64,000 nt of DNA from NCBI GenBank assembly GCA_934047225.1, contig CAKOHE010000068.1, positions 294,669 through 358,668 on the forward strand. Reading direction: 5' to 3'. The DNA is from Ypsolopha sequella. Its lineage: Eukaryota; Arthropoda; Insecta; Lepidoptera; Ypsolophidae. This document shows positions 10,270-21,088 of this stretch, piece by piece (within the stretch, counting starts at the first letter, position 1; every line of letters starts with the position of its first letter). Under the pieces are notes generated by a model. The model was not told where the DNA came from and did no database searches. It saw only the letters and a list, made by a program, of their open reading frames with translations. Both the position numbers and the translations under genes were made by a program.

Positions 10270-11790
10270 TAATTATTTATTTATTTACTCAGGTTAACAA
10301 ACAGTTACAACACAGATAAAGTACATTAATATAAACACAAACTAACCTAAAGAACCATAAGAAAGATCAAACATAAATTAGCTCATTACCTTACAGTTAA
10401 ATGATAAAAATTTACAGTATGAGTGCGAAATTAATTATATTTATACAGAAACACAGCATTATTATACATATCATAATATGTATAATATAAACTTCCTTGT
10501 ACATACATGGTTTGTTACTTATTTGTCACAATAAATGAAACCTTATTCTTATAAGAGTGCAAACTTTCTAAGAAAATAGCAGTGTTACTCAGTACTTGAT
10601 TATACTTTTTTACCAAATAACCAAATATCGATTTTGAGAGTAATTAGTGCGGCAGGTATCGACATGAAAGTAAAAACCTAAGTTGCGAGACGAAAGCCTG
10701 GGGACCTTAAAAGAAAGCCTTTCAACAAGTGATAGGCAGTCTACTTTATTATTTAAGATTTTAAAAAGGAAGATGGCGTCAGTGACGGTCAGTATTATGA
10801 CGATTAGCAGAGGTTTCGTAGTCAGTGAAAAATGTCCTTGTTCTATAGTCTAGTGCCTTCAAAAATTTCTTCTGAACCCTCTCGATTCGGTCCTTATGTG
10901 TTGAGTAATTTGGACTCCAAACGACGCTACAGTAATCAAGAATACTGCGAACAAAGCTGAAATAGATGATCTCGTACGTTGATGCAAGCTTAAAAGGTTG
11001 GCACTGTCGAAGTACAAAACCTAATCTTTTAAAAGCTTTGTTAATTATTTGATCGATGTGGAGATTGAAATCCATTTTGTGATCAAGAATCACACCTAAA
11101 TCTCTAATTTTGTCCACACGGTTTAAAGGGTTACCTGAGAAATTATAATTATTAATGATAGCGCTTCGTTGTCTAGAAAAATTAATGACACAGCATTTAT
11201 CCTCGTTTAAAAACAGAGAATTTCTGCTGCAATAGGACATGAGGGTGTAAAGACCCTCCTGGAGTTTAGCGCAGTATTTGACGTTGCTTATTATACGATA
11301 AATTTTCATATCATCTGCGTATAATAGAAAGTGAGTAGGTTCACTAAATATTTGTACAATATCATTAATATAGAGAACAAATAAGAGTGGCCCAAGGTGA
11401 GACCCCTGTGGGACACTAGAACTAATTTGGAGGAAAGTAGAAACAAAACCCTTGAGAGCCACTGCCTGGGAACGATTCTCAATATAGGATTTTATCCATC
11501 TTAAGAGGTCACCGTATATACCGATGTTTAATAATTTAGAAATGAGAGTTTTATGATTAATTTTATCGAAAGCTTTAGAAAAAACGGTATACACGGCATC
11601 AATATGATGACCATCCTCAAGAGCTTTAATAACAAAGTCTGTAAAACTCAAAAGATTAGTCTCCCTTTCATGAAGCCATGCTGCTGGGGTAAAATATGTT
11701 GGCGAACACTGGCTGCCACCTCTAGTGTTACTATTTTTTCCAAGACTTTACCAAAAATGCATAACTTGGAAATGGTTCTGTAATCTTTCA
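10270..11790 (-). mobile_element. Jockey-type LINE remnant, 5'-truncated
   Basis: A minus-strand LINE copy whose coding part ends near 10610. A TTTA-rich tail lies at about 10270-10285 on the + strand, the same sort of tail as in the jockey LINE ending near 52910. The 5' end is lost: homology to RT starts near 11790 (DYRTISKLCIFGKVLEKIV, read with breaks). Several frame breaks mark it as dead. Confidence 0.7.
10779..11651 (-). pseudogene. Reverse transcriptase fragment (jockey-type LINE)
   Basis: A 290-codon open frame carries RT palm motifs: VFSKAFDKINHKTL (motif A; first Asp position changed to Ser, usual form DFSKAFD), SVPQGSHLGPLLF (motif B region) and LLYADDMKIY (motif C, YADD). KIRDLGVILDHKMDFN and RSILDYCSVVWSP follow, as in jockey-clade LINEs. 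Upstream sequence (11652-11790) continues the homology in other frames, including QHGFMK, so a frameshift precedes the ORF. The C-terminal part beyond 10779 has stop codons. The change in motif A and the frame breaks indicate an inactive copy. Confidence 0.85.
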
Positions 11791-11831
11791 CACATTAGAC
11801 ATATAATAATATAATTAGACAGCTAGGTAAG

Positions 11832-11902
11832 ATGTATAGGTAGGTATAGACAGCTAGGCATATAGCTAGGTATAGATAGATAGGTAGGTAGGTTAGGTTT
11901 TT
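11832..11902. repeat. TAGG/TAGA simple repeat
   Basis: Imperfect GGTAGGTATAGA and TAGATAGATAGG repeats, ending in GGTTAGG and a T run. Confidence 0.7.
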
Positions 11903-12392
11903 TTTCACGCTGCAGCACGCCGCAGCGTCGTATCGCGCAAAACGAAACAGTGTAAGTTTAAGTTTAGAATTTTCACTTTCTATGATAGGTAATTTCTTTA
12001 AGATAAATTTTAATGTACTTTTAGTTTACTGAATGTTAATAATAAAAGGTAAAAATAAAAATTAGTACCAATGTCTAACAAAGGTAAAAATTTTAAATAA
12101 CATATTATAATGAATGCTTGAATGAATTTGAATGAAAATTAAATTTAGATAAATTGTAAATAAACCTTCTCTACTTTTTCCTTTTTTGTAAATAACTTAT
12201 ATGTCATATTTAATTTACGTCATTGTCAGATTCTCAACTGATACCGGGAAATATATCTTGAGCAAAAATTTTAATTTTTATCTTTTATTATTAACATTCA
12301 GTAAACTAAAATTACTCAAAGATAAATTGTTATTCAGCTTCAAAAAACTTACAAAACATGTCTAAAACAGTAATAAGAGTGCAGTTGCAACG

Positions 12393-12995
12393 TTTTTAGG
12401 TTTCCGTAGTACCTGAATAGTATAAAAGGAACCATTATGGTGAGACTCCGTTGTCCGTCCGTCCGTATATCACAGCCTCGTAACTTTAGCACCGTTATTC
12501 ACGATATCCTGACCTCCAATATGATGGCGTTTCATAAAATTTTGCTTTTTGGGCTGTAAAGAGACGTAGTTTGATTTCGCTAGATAATACTTTTGGAAAG
12601 AAATTATGAAGTAAATAAGCTGTTGACTTCACAATCAGTGAAACCTTTTCGATGAATGTAAAGGAAAATATATGCGTAAAAGGGACCTCTTAAAGAGCTG
12701 ATTGTAAAAATGTATACTTTCACTATATTTACTGGCACTGACTTTGCGAAATCTTTGAAAATCAACAAAAAATGTATGGTCCCTCCTTATCTCCAAAACT
12801 GATGGACCGAAAATATATAAAAAAAAAAAATTGTAATATGTGCTTAAGTAAAGTTAACAAGAAAAATATAGCGGTTGAGACATTCGCGAGAGCAAAATGA
12901 CGAATTGAATTTTTTCATCCACAACATTGTTCCTAAAACTGTCGAATTACGGATCCCTAGGTATGCCAGTCTGGCTTGCACTTGACAGGTTTTTT
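12393..12995 (+). repeat. GGTTCCGTA-family lepidopteran repeat, copy 1
   Basis: Starts TTTAGGTTTCCGTAGTACC, carries GTTGTCCGTCCGTCCGTA, and ends CTTGCACTTGACAGGTTTT. This is the familiar noncoding lepidopteran repeat with GGTTCCGTA at one end and a GCACTTGGCCGGTTTT-like other end. Related copies lie at 25368-25595, 32455-33228, 43555-44060 and 52528-52835. Confidence 0.75.
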
Positions 12996-13596
12996 AAAAC
13001 ATGTCAGTAATTATTATATCACATAAATTTCATTCCGCTATTTCACGAATTCGTAAATTTTGGAGATATGTTTTTTTGTACTACAATGAAGTATTATGAT
13101 ACGCTAGAATTGTGACAGTCAGTATGGGGAGCGATGTGGGAGCGAAATTATCGTTTATAAATTAGACTTCGCAGTAGCTTTCGGGGTCAATGCACTCTAT
13201 CGCCTTATTAATGCGGCCTAACCCCTAAATACGTAAACTAAACAGACGAGAATTTGAAACAGACACTTATTCAAATCCTAACTTAAAAATTGGTTTTTAC
13301 TGATAGTTCAATCAATAAGGTAGTTGTAGAGTGCGTGAGCGGGAACCTAAGCGATTTCTTCACAAACTTATTAAGGATGCTTAGGGAGAAAACATACTGA
13401 AAATCCTGACGTCTAGGAGGCGAGGCGGAGGGAGGGGGGGGTGACAAAGGTCTAAATTTTAGGTTTTTCGCCAATATCTTAAAAATGATGCATTTTAGCG
13501 TAAAATGTTCTATGATGAAATGAAAGGCTTTAAAATTTTCTCTAACTTTGATTCTATACACTTTTTCCATATTCCCGTCCGTTTTCAAACTACACG

Positions 13597-14064
13597 CTAT
13601 GGAAAAGTAAAAATTAGAAAAAAGTTTTTTTTTAATTCGCTGGCGTTATGCAAAGCCGTATATACGGTGTCGTAATTTGAGGGTGGAACATCGATGATGA
13701 GAAGGGGTATCACTTTAGTTTTTTCACTGAAATCTCCTGTTGTTATGGTCACCATGTAAACTTTCCATTCCGGAAGGGAGATGCCTAGCTGTTTTGCAAC
13801 AAACAATAGGGTATAGAATGGTTGTGGGTGAATCATTTCTTTAGGTATATCAATATGTCGAACCACTACACTTTCCAGGCTAGTTCCCTTCTGAAAGGTT
13901 TGCAGCGGAATAATGCCAAGTTCTCCAATATCATTTGACGGGGGCGTGTTCTTCAATATTGTCATGTAAATTGGAAGGCGTAACACATCTGATTCCACCC
14001 ATAGCATGAAGAATGTTGAGCCCATCAATAGTACAGACGTTGAAATCAACGTTGTCAAATACAA
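13597..14064 (-). pseudogene. Fragment of unclassified element protein (PSNYDTVYTAL block)
   Basis: A 155-codon open frame contains a PSNYDTVYTALHNASELKK stretch. This resembles a conserved block, P-S-x-Y-D-T-[IV]-[FY]-T, that I associate with large uncharacterised proteins that are repetitive in hemipteran and other insect genomes. The frame begins at a non-ATG codon and ends shortly after the block, where that family continues, so this is a truncated fragment. It sits between the inverted arms, downstream (minus sense) of the 14539-14949 fragment, in the order expected if both come from one gene. Catalytic function is unknown. Confidence 0.5.
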
Positions 14065-14538
14065 AATGATTCAAAGCATATTTTTTAAAATCTGGTTTAG
14101 CAGTACAGATTGCGAAAATTTCTAACTTTTGTGCTTTATGATAGAAGCCTAAACTGGCTTTTTATATATGAACAGGGAGATGTTGCACAGAAGAGGTGAT
14201 ATGAAGCTCTTGGGTCTCATAATTGCAGTAATGGTGTTTTCTATTACCGCATATTTTCTCTTTGTTTCTTATACTCTCTTTGTCTTTGCCAATAGAAGGC
14301 TTTCAAGAAAAATGTTCAGGGATTCAGGCAGTGTACCTGGTTTCTTTAAGAAAGTATCGCAAGATGGGTATGTGTCTGTGCTGTACACTTGACTCTGAAT
14401 ATCTCACCGCAAAATTTTCGCAGCTTTAGCAACAATCCTCAATTTTTCTTCTTCTTCGTTTTTTCCCCTATTTTCGTACCACGCTTGATTGATAATTTTG
14501 TACCTAATGTCTCTAAAACACACCATGGGCGCTTTAAA

Positions 14539-14949
14539 TCAGTTGACACCTAGTGTGATCAATATTCGATCCCCAAATTTATTTTCCAACTCGGCCTTGA
14601 TAGTTCGCCACTGGGGTTTGGCACCGGTTACAACACCGAGTATCTCATCGTTGAAAAACTGAATATCAGGGCTTTCCTCCATGTAAGCAAACATTTCTTC
14701 CATAGCCTCTACAACAAGGGTATCTCTAGGGATTTTAGCTTTCTGGAGTTTTGGGTAACTGACAGGCTTTACAAATGAGAAATAGCAGTCTTTGTGATAT
14801 TTTGCTCCTTCAGCAACAAGATTGTTAATGCAGGACAAACGGCCAAGAACTTTGTTACCCCAGGCATCATTTCTCAAAGAACATGCCTCCTTGATACGAT
14901 ACTTTACAGTTAGAGTCTCAACTGAATGTACAACCCTTCTTTTGTTCAA
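14539..14949 (-). pseudogene. Fragment of unclassified element protein (YHKDCY block)
   Basis: A 136-codon open frame has a conserved-looking layout: RIKEACSLRNDAWGNKVLGR, then NLVAEGAKYHKDCYFSF, then VVEAMEEMFAYME, then TIKAELENKFGDRILI. The WG..V..R, L-V-A..A.YH..C and I...L...[FY]GD blocks recur in a family of uncharacterised repetitive proteins from insects and cnidarians; the Cys and His suggest metal binding. I cannot place the family in a transposon superfamily. The flanking inverted repeats suggest a DNA transposon. Confidence 0.5.
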
Positions 14950-15222
14950 AGGCTTTCTTATATCTACATTAAGGTAATGTGTACATAAAAAACAATGGTT
15001 CTTAAAGTGAAAGCAAAGTTAGTGTAAGCAATCTTTTGATTATGTACTTTATAATTATTTGTAAACTTACTAGTGGAATGGATGTAGCTGAAAATCAGCG
15101 CTAACTAATTTTTTTTTTGGTACCGCGTAGCTGAGCTACGTCTATTTATCAGGGTAATTCTATTACTTATATATATTTTTGTTACATAGTTTTTACAATG
15201 TACATCCTTAATATCATTGTTT

Positions 15223-15564
15223 TTAGTCGTGATTTTTTTTTACCTTGATAATAAAGCTTTTTTCTTTCTTTTCTTTAAATGACGGAGCAGAAGATCTGAG
15301 CTGCGACGGCCCTGCCTCTTCATTGGATAAAGATGCCTGCCTAACATCTTTTTTAATGGTGTCAGTTCGGGTGTAATTTTTACGGTAACTAGTGTGAATC
15401 AAAAGAGATGTCAGGTCAAAGAAACTTCGATACTTGTCGTCTTTCCTGTCCTTACTATCTTTAATAAGACCCAGTTTTCCCTTTTCTTTCACCTCAGAGA
15501 CATCCTTTCTTCCTTTAACGACATCCTCGTCACATACAGGATACTTTTTAGTACTCATGTTAGA
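15223..15564 (-). pseudogene. Possible N-terminal fragment of the same element protein
   Basis: From the ATG-like MSTKKYPVCDED a Lys/Glu/Ser-rich frame runs to the stop at 15223. It contains a basic C-terminal stretch (KEKKEKSFIIKVKKN). No domain is recognised. Linking it to the other fragments rests only on strand, order and position between the inverted arms. Confidence 0.3.
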
Positions 15565-16471
15565 TAACCCAATTGTGTTACTAATGACAGTGTATATCTG
15601 AAAGAATATTTTGTGGCTGCTTCCCTGCGTTACCGGGTAGACTACCGTGCCAAACAAAATAAGATTACGAAAACTTATAATAACATAAGCCCGAAGGCAT
15701 GAATACGATAATATAATAATGGGAGTTTTAGCCAGTAAGGTCACGTTTCCTACAGTGAGCTTAGAGATATTGAGTGAAAAGCAATCTTCATCAATAGCAT
15801 GATTCCTCAGTTATCCGCTGTTATAAAAAACGAAATTTCTTACTGTTACCCCCTTCACCACGTGGAAGTACTCCCAGCTTATGTTACAATAAATTTCAAG
15901 ATAATTTTCGCATCAGGTAATGGTCATCACGCTGAATAACTTTAATTTCTACAATTCTGGAGCGTGTAATTCAAAAACGGTCCTAGGACATTTTTCGCTA
16001 AAATTCACCATTTTTGAGATATTGGCGAAAAACCTAAAATTGCGACCTTTGTCACCTCCCCCTCCCTCCGCCTCGCCTCCTAGACGTCAGGATTTTTAGT
16101 ATGTTTTCTCCTTAAGCACCCTGAATAAGTTTCTGAAGAAATCGCTTAGGTTCCCCCACACGCACTCTATACCCTCCTTGAAGTCATTCCTTAATTGAAC
16201 TATGACTGTTGAATAAAAATCGTTTTTGTACTTTATAGATAGAAATTTATATTAAGATTTTTTTACCAAATTAAAGAAAAATAAAAAAGGTATATGTAAA
16301 CCTACCTCGAAACACATAAATATCATATTTTAATACTAAAGTATTTAATAATATAGGAATGGTATAAAATATATTCACTTTTGGAAAGCTTTTTATATAT
16401 ATTTTTATTTATATGAATCAATAATTAAATAAAATACTTTATAATTATAAAATTACACGGATTAAGATATA

Positions 16472-16500
16472 TTTCGGGTCCGACCTGGACCCGGCATCAG
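16472..16500 (-). ncRNA. Hammerhead-like hairpin in PLE1 3' region
   Basis: Minus strand reads CTGATGCC, then stem GGGTCC, loop AGGTC, stem GGACCC, then GAAA. This is the order of the hammerhead catalytic core (CUGANGA, stem II, GAAA), but the A after CUGAUG is C here. Penelope-like elements are known to carry hammerheads in their terminal regions. Activity is doubtful. Confidence 0.45.
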
Positions 16501-16627
16501 TTAAATATACTAATAGAAATAGGTATGGCTTGACAACATCCATAGACATTAACATTAGCGCATAGATAAAATATGTATTAGAACTATTTATAAAAACTAT
16601 TTACAATAGAGCTTCGATTTCGATAAT

Positions 16628-16631
16628 GAGG

Positions 16632-16682
<51 letters not shown>

Positions 16683-16740
16683 CGATGACGAGGAAGATGC
16701 TGGTGATGGTGATGGTGATGATGATGGTGATGAGGGGGTA
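16628..16740. repeat. ATG/ATC trinucleotide microsatellite
   Basis: A run of GATGATGATG with GACGATGACGAGG and GGTGATGGTGATG interruptions, located just downstream (minus sense) of the PLE1 ORF. It gives a spurious poly-His frame. Confidence 0.92.
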
Positions 16741-16754
16741 GGTAATCTGGGTCA

Positions 16755-18356
16755 TCAATGTTGTTTATTGAGGCCATCTCCGTAATGCGCACCAAGAGAC
16801 CATATAAACGAGGACTCCCATGTCCTAAGCTGTATGTCGGTTAAGGGGGGATGAAATGACTTAATGATTCTGACGGTGAAGCACTGATCAAATGTTAGGT
16901 TGTGTAGGCGTGTGTGTGTAGGAATGGGTAGAATGTTGTTTTGTATGGATGATGTGTGTCGGTGTTGATTTATGCGTATGTGTAGTGGATTTTTGGTTTC
17001 TCCTATATAGAATGCCGGACAGTGCCGGCATTCTAGCAGATATATGCAATTTTTAGTTTTGCAGTTCGTGTTGGGTTGGGATGTGTATGTTTCTGATGTG
17101 TGATGTGTGTTGATTTGTATTTTGGTGTTTATGATGGGGCAGGTTTTACATCGCGGTCGGCGGCAAGGGGATGTTCCGGGAGAGGTGATAGTTGTGGGTA
17201 TAGGACTTGGTTTTGTTTTATTTAGTGTTGATTTTAGATTTATATTTTGTCGAAAGCATATTTTTGGATTTGTTGGGAGAAGATTTTTTGTTTCGTCATT
17301 TTGACGGAGTATTGGTAGATTATCTTTAATAAGGGTCTTTAATTTGTGGCTACCGTGGAAATATGTGGTAACGAGACGGGTTTCTTGAGATTGAGATGAA
17401 TTTGTGTGGTTATAATTATTTCCAGAATATTGTGGTCGTTTATACATATGTTTTTGTAGAAACCGTTCAGGGTAGTTTCTTTTCAGGAGTCCACTGTGAA
17501 TTTTGTCATGATATGTGGTAAGTGCATTTTCGTTATTGCAAATCCGCCGACCACGGAGTGATAGGGAGTATGGTAACGATTTTTTTATGTGTGGAGGATG
17601 GCAGCTATGGAAATCAAGGTATTGTAGTTTGTTTGTTTCTTTGAAGTGTACTGAGGTGTGAATTTGGTTATGGCGGTCAATGTTTATATCCACGTCTAGG
17701 AACGTGATATTATGGTTGGAGATGGTGTGTGTGAATTTGAGTGTGCTATGATTGTTGAGTCTTTCGAGGAAGTTGGTGAGGGAGTCCCTGTTGTGCGGCC
17801 AGATCATGAATATGTCATCGATAAACCTCTTCCACAAGAGAGGTTTGAGGGGTACTGATGCGAGGAATTCTGTTTCAATCGAGGCCATGAAAATGTTGGC
17901 ATAACTTGGAGCCATCCGAGTCCCCATTGCAGTTCCTTTTAACTGGTGGTAATATTTGTTTTGGAATGAGAAGAAGTTATTTTTTAATGTGATTTCGGCT
18001 AATTGGATGAGAAAGTCAGTAGATGGTTCGTGAGGTAATGGGCGGTCGTTTAGGTAGGAGCGAAGTGCAGTAAGGCCAGTGTCATGTGGGATATTAGTGT
18101 AAAGTGATGTGACGTCTATTGTTACTAGTAGTAGATTTGTATCTGGTGAAAGTTGTAAAGAGTGTATGATGTTAAGGAAATGATTTGTGTCTTTTATATG
18201 TGATGTGAGGGTTTTTACTATGGGTTGTAAGTGGTGATCAACAAATGCGGAAATTCTTTCGGTTGGTGCATCATACGATGCCACTATAGGTCTGCCTGGG
18301 TTGTTTGTTTTGTGGATTTTTGACACATTTGACACATTTTGCTTGCGCCTGACCAA
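16755..18356 (-). CDS. PLE1 reverse transcriptase with GIY-YIG endonuclease
   Basis: A 533-codon open frame. RT motifs in order: NNPGRPIV (residues 18-25), TIDVTSLYTNIP (79-90, catalytic Asp), LKGTAMGTRMAPSYANIF (139-156) and FIDDIF (178-183, catalytic Asp pair). A Cys-rich linker CRRPRCKTCP (398-407) precedes a GIY-YIG nuclease (CIYLLECRHCPAFYIGETK from 437; R and H at about 459-465). RT fused to C-terminal GIY-YIG defines the Penelope-like retroelements. The C-terminus ends LGAHYGDGLNKQH, seemingly complete. The N-terminus is truncated and the nominal start is not credible. The frame has no internal stops, so the insertion may be fairly young, but it is probably inactive without its 5' part. 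Confidence 0.88.
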   Translation of the reverse strand: MVRRKQNVSNVSKIHKTNNPGRPIVASYDAPTERISAFVDHHLQPIVKTLTSHIKDTNHFLNIIHSLQLSPDTNLLLVTIDVTSLYTNIPHDTGLTALRSYLNDRPLPHEPSTDFLIQLAEITLKNNFFSFQNKYYHQLKGTAMGTRMAPSYANIFMASIETEFLASVPLKPLLWKRFIDDIFMIWPHNRDSLTNFLERLNNHSTLKFTHTISNHNITFLDVDINIDRHNQIHTSVHFKETNKLQYLDFHSCHPPHIKKSLPYSLSLRGRRICNNENALTTYHDKIHSGLLKRNYPERFLQKHMYKRPQYSGNNYNHTNSSQSQETRLVTTYFHGSHKLKTLIKDNLPILRQNDETKNLLPTNPKICFRQNINLKSTLNKTKPSPIPTTITSPGTSPCRRPRCKTCPIINTKIQINTHHTSETYTSQPNTNCKTKNCIYLLECRHCPAFYIGETKNPLHIRINQHRHTSSIQNNILPIPTHTRLHNLTFDQCFTVRIIKSFHPPLTDIQLRTWESSFIWSLGAHYGDGLNKQH

Positions 18357-18400
18357 TGCAAGTAAAAATGAATTATCAACCTTTTCGGGTGGTTACAGCC

Positions 18401-19100
18401 ACCATACTAATTTCAGCAGGGTTGGCAGCTTTCCAAACATGGTTGGTTGCTAAGGTTGGTGTCATAAAATTATATATATCATAATTATACAGGTTTTTGC
18501 CACACGGATTGTCAATTTGTCACCCTTAGATTTGTTGTGATAACTCATATTATAACTGTTTTCTGCCTTCAAACAATGTTTGTATGAGTGACAAGAGATA
18601 AAACATAAAACGGTTGTAAATTCTAAGTTTTAGGAGTTGGGGTTTAGATAGGTATGGGGAAAAAACTTAGCAACCCACAAATACTTCAGCGCAGAAGTTA
18701 GCCAATAGGTTGGGTTAGAAGTCCTTCGTGATTATTTTTTATGACAACCCAGAAATCTTACAGTTGGGCCCCTTTTTTGACATGATGGTTTTGTGTAAAC
18801 ATGCGTGAACATGCCTAGGAAGTATATAAACCATTCCGACAGTTTTTGAACTTTCAAAAGTCAGCGATGACGTTTTACTGAACGTTATCATTATTACCTT
18901 GACATTTCTGTGACTCAACAAGACAAAGCTTGGGTGCCTCACAGTATATACAATACATGTGTAAAGAATCTATAGCTTAGGCAAAAGGAATTAAAGAACG
19001 CAACCTTTGGATTACCCATGATTTGGTAAGAGCCAACAGACCATGAATGTGATTGCTGTTTCAAGACTGGCCACTTGCTATTAAGTTGCTACAATATATT
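18401..19100. other. Unassigned sequence
   Basis: No recognisable gene or repeat boundary was found. Confidence 0.3.
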
Positions 19101-19102
19101 TG

Positions 19103-19203
19103 AGTCTAATAAAAGCTGAGAATAACTTTACCGGACACGGGTATCGAATAAAATATCTTTTTCATCTTCTTGCATACCCGTGTCAGGTCAGCTTTTATTA
19201 GAC
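19103..19203. repeat. Short inverted repeat / MITE-like palindrome
   Basis: GTCTAATAAAAGCTGA and GGACACGGGTAT on the left are matched in inverse by ATACCCGTGTC and TCAGCTTTTATTAGAC on the right, with a short AT-rich centre. It is immediately upstream of a GACA run. Superfamily is unknown. Confidence 0.55.
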
Positions 19204-19996
19204 AGACAGACAGACTCTAACTATGATTTTTTTCCGTTAAGTATTCCCTTAATGTGCAGTAATATATATATGAAAAATACCGTTTTCTGTAAATGTAAGT
19301 TCTGTATATCTGTATATACAAAATTCAAAGTCCTGACTGACTGACTGATTGACTGACTGACTGATATATCAACGCACAGCCTAAACCGCTGGTCCTAGAG
19401 ACTTGAAATTTTTCATATAGATACCTTATATAGTGTAGGCATCCACTAAGAAAGGATTTTTCAAAATTCACCCCCTAAGGGGGTGAAACGGGGGTCCAAA
19501 GTTTGTATGGGGAAACAAGATTAGTTAGACTATTTTATTCGAGACTTCACAAGAGTACTCTTATCTTTAAATGAGTAAACATGTGTTTCAGGTTTTTTCA
19601 GAATTCCACCCCTAAAAGGGGGAAATGGGGTGACAAAGTCTGAAAATCAACATGGGTATCGTTTGTATGGTTTATCGGGTCGCTGATTACGAAAACAACA
19701 ACGATTTCTAAATCCAATGTAGTGAACGTGAAATACCATCATCCCCTGTTGGGGTGCGATGGGGTTGATATGTTGAAATGTTTAAATATCAATATGGGTG
19801 TCGTTTTTATGGTTTTTTGGGACGTTAATTATGAATATGGCGTCGATTTTGAAATTTTATATAGTGGTCATGAAAATTCTTGAAAGTATGTGTGCCAGAG
19901 CAAATCGGCTGTAACAGACGAACAGACAGACAGCCACACAAGAGATCCTATTAGGGTTCCATTTTTTCCTTTTGAGGTATCTACATATGTATATAT

Positions 19997-20008
19997 CCAC
20001 AATCTATC

Positions 20009-20039
<31 letters not shown>

Positions 20040-20127
20040 CTATATATCTACCTATCTCTCTATCTATCTATATATCTACCTACCTATCTATCTATCTATC
20101 TATCTATCTATATATCTATCTATCTTT
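19997..20127. repeat. TCTA microsatellite
   Basis: Imperfect CTATCTATCTATC tract inside Helitron 1, with TATA and CTAC interruptions. A shorter version occupies the same place in Helitron 2 at 23938-23990. Confidence 0.95.
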
Positions 20128-20857
20128 CAATATCCGAGCAAAATATCTTTGGAATGGAAGGTTGAAGGGGTTGGACCACGGGGTAACAAAAATAGTTTTT
20201 TTTTATGTGAAATCTTTTGACGGCCCTTTTCTCCCAAACCGCTAGAACCCATGTTGATGGGTGTCTAGGAAAAGGTTTTGACGAGATCTACCTGCCGAAA
20301 GTGTCATAACTTTACAGGCCCGTATCTCCCAAACAGCTAATGCTAGACCCATGTTCATGGTACTCTAAGAAAAGGGCTCGGCAAGATCTAGATGACGTTA
20401 AAAAAAAGTCGAAAAAAATAATTGCCAAACATTTGATCGGCCATATCTCCCGAACGGCTAATCGTAGGGAGTTCGGGTTTCAACTATTGTGATCGGTCAA
20501 GCTGGGGCTACATGACCAAAAAAAATTAAATTTGATAGGTTTTGACAGATTTTTGACAGGTCCAAAAAGTATTCCGATTTGCATAAAACTTAAGGGGCAT
20601 TCGGGGTCGCCAATTACGCTGCTGTATTCAAATTTGACATTTTTTGACAACTGATAGGGATTTCGACACTCTTTCGGAAAAACTTTGATCGGTGAGTCCC
20701 CGTGTTTGGCATTCTGGTGAGGTCGAAAAACGAGCATGTGAGGGCGGAGAAAGCGCCCGCGAGGCCAAAGGCCGAGCAGGGCGCGTTAGTAGTCTGAGCA
20801 TGCAAGTTTTTCGGCCGAGCACTACACCTTGACTCCCAGAGGGAGTGAGAGCACTTA

Positions 20858-20947
20858 TAATGTTTGTTTTAAAAAACACTTGTACTTATCCACATTACAG
20901 TAATGTGTAATGTGGATAAGTACAAGTGTTTTTTAAAACAAACATTA
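20858..20947. repeat. Perfect 41-bp inverted repeat
   Basis: Arms 20858-20898 and 20907-20947 are exact reverse complements of each other, separated by only 8 bases (AGTAATGT). The right arm is followed by a partial repeat AAGTGTTTTTTAAAACAATG. It lies in the 3' third of Helitron 1. Confidence 0.93.
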
Positions 20948-21088
20948 AGTGTTTTTTAAAACAATGTTTTATAAATTCCACCAAGTGCCAACAATCACTA
21001 GCATCTACTATCTTATAATGTTTGTTTCTGAAAAAAATGTAATTTGTTTCTTGTAGGCCACGCGGGCGAAGCCGCGGGCAGAAGCTAG

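Larger units (their letters stand above)
13297..16205 (-). mobile_element. Long-TIR element with unclassified protein remnants
   Basis: Inverted repeats of about 210 bp bound a 2.9-kb unit. The left arm (13297 to about 13510) and right arm (about 15985 to 16205) share AACCTAAGCGATTTCTTC, CCTGACGTCTAGGAGGCGAG and TTTAGGTTTTTCGCCAATAT in inverted orientation. Outer limits are approximate and no TSD was found. Between them, minus-strand coding remnants occur in the order 15223-15744, 14539-14949, 13597-14064. The latter two resemble parts of one large uncharacterised protein family. The element is decayed. Confidence 0.6.
16453..18400 (-). mobile_element. Penelope-like element 1 (PLE1), 5'-truncated
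   Basis: Contains a long RT plus GIY-YIG ORF (16755-18356) followed, in minus sense, by a CAT/CAC microsatellite and, about 120 bases further on, a hammerhead-like hairpin (16472-16500). The 5' part of the coding region (N-terminal to the conserved IHK.NNPGRPIV block) is missing or mutated. Confidence 0.8.
19309..21088 (+). mobile_element. Helitron-like element 1, non-autonomous
   Basis: The 5' end TCTGTATATAC follows an A. The 3' end is a GC-rich hairpin (CGCGGGCGAAGCCGCGGGC) with GAAGCTAG, followed by T. TC start, CTAG end, 3' hairpin and insertion between A and T are Helitron hallmarks. The body has the lepidopteran block AATTCAAAGTCCTGACTGAC, two CACCCC..AAGGGGGTGA segments and a TCTA microsatellite. 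No Rep/helicase ORF is present. A closely related copy starts at 23266. Confidence 0.8.

Noticed and set aside
16601..16795. Poly-histidine open frame on the minus strand
   Set aside because: Produced by the ATG/ATC trinucleotide microsatellite downstream of PLE1.
19890..20220. Open frames reading IYLSIYLSIYL, resembling membrane peptides
   Set aside because: Translation of the TCTA microsatellite in Helitron 1; the same applies to 23824-24137.
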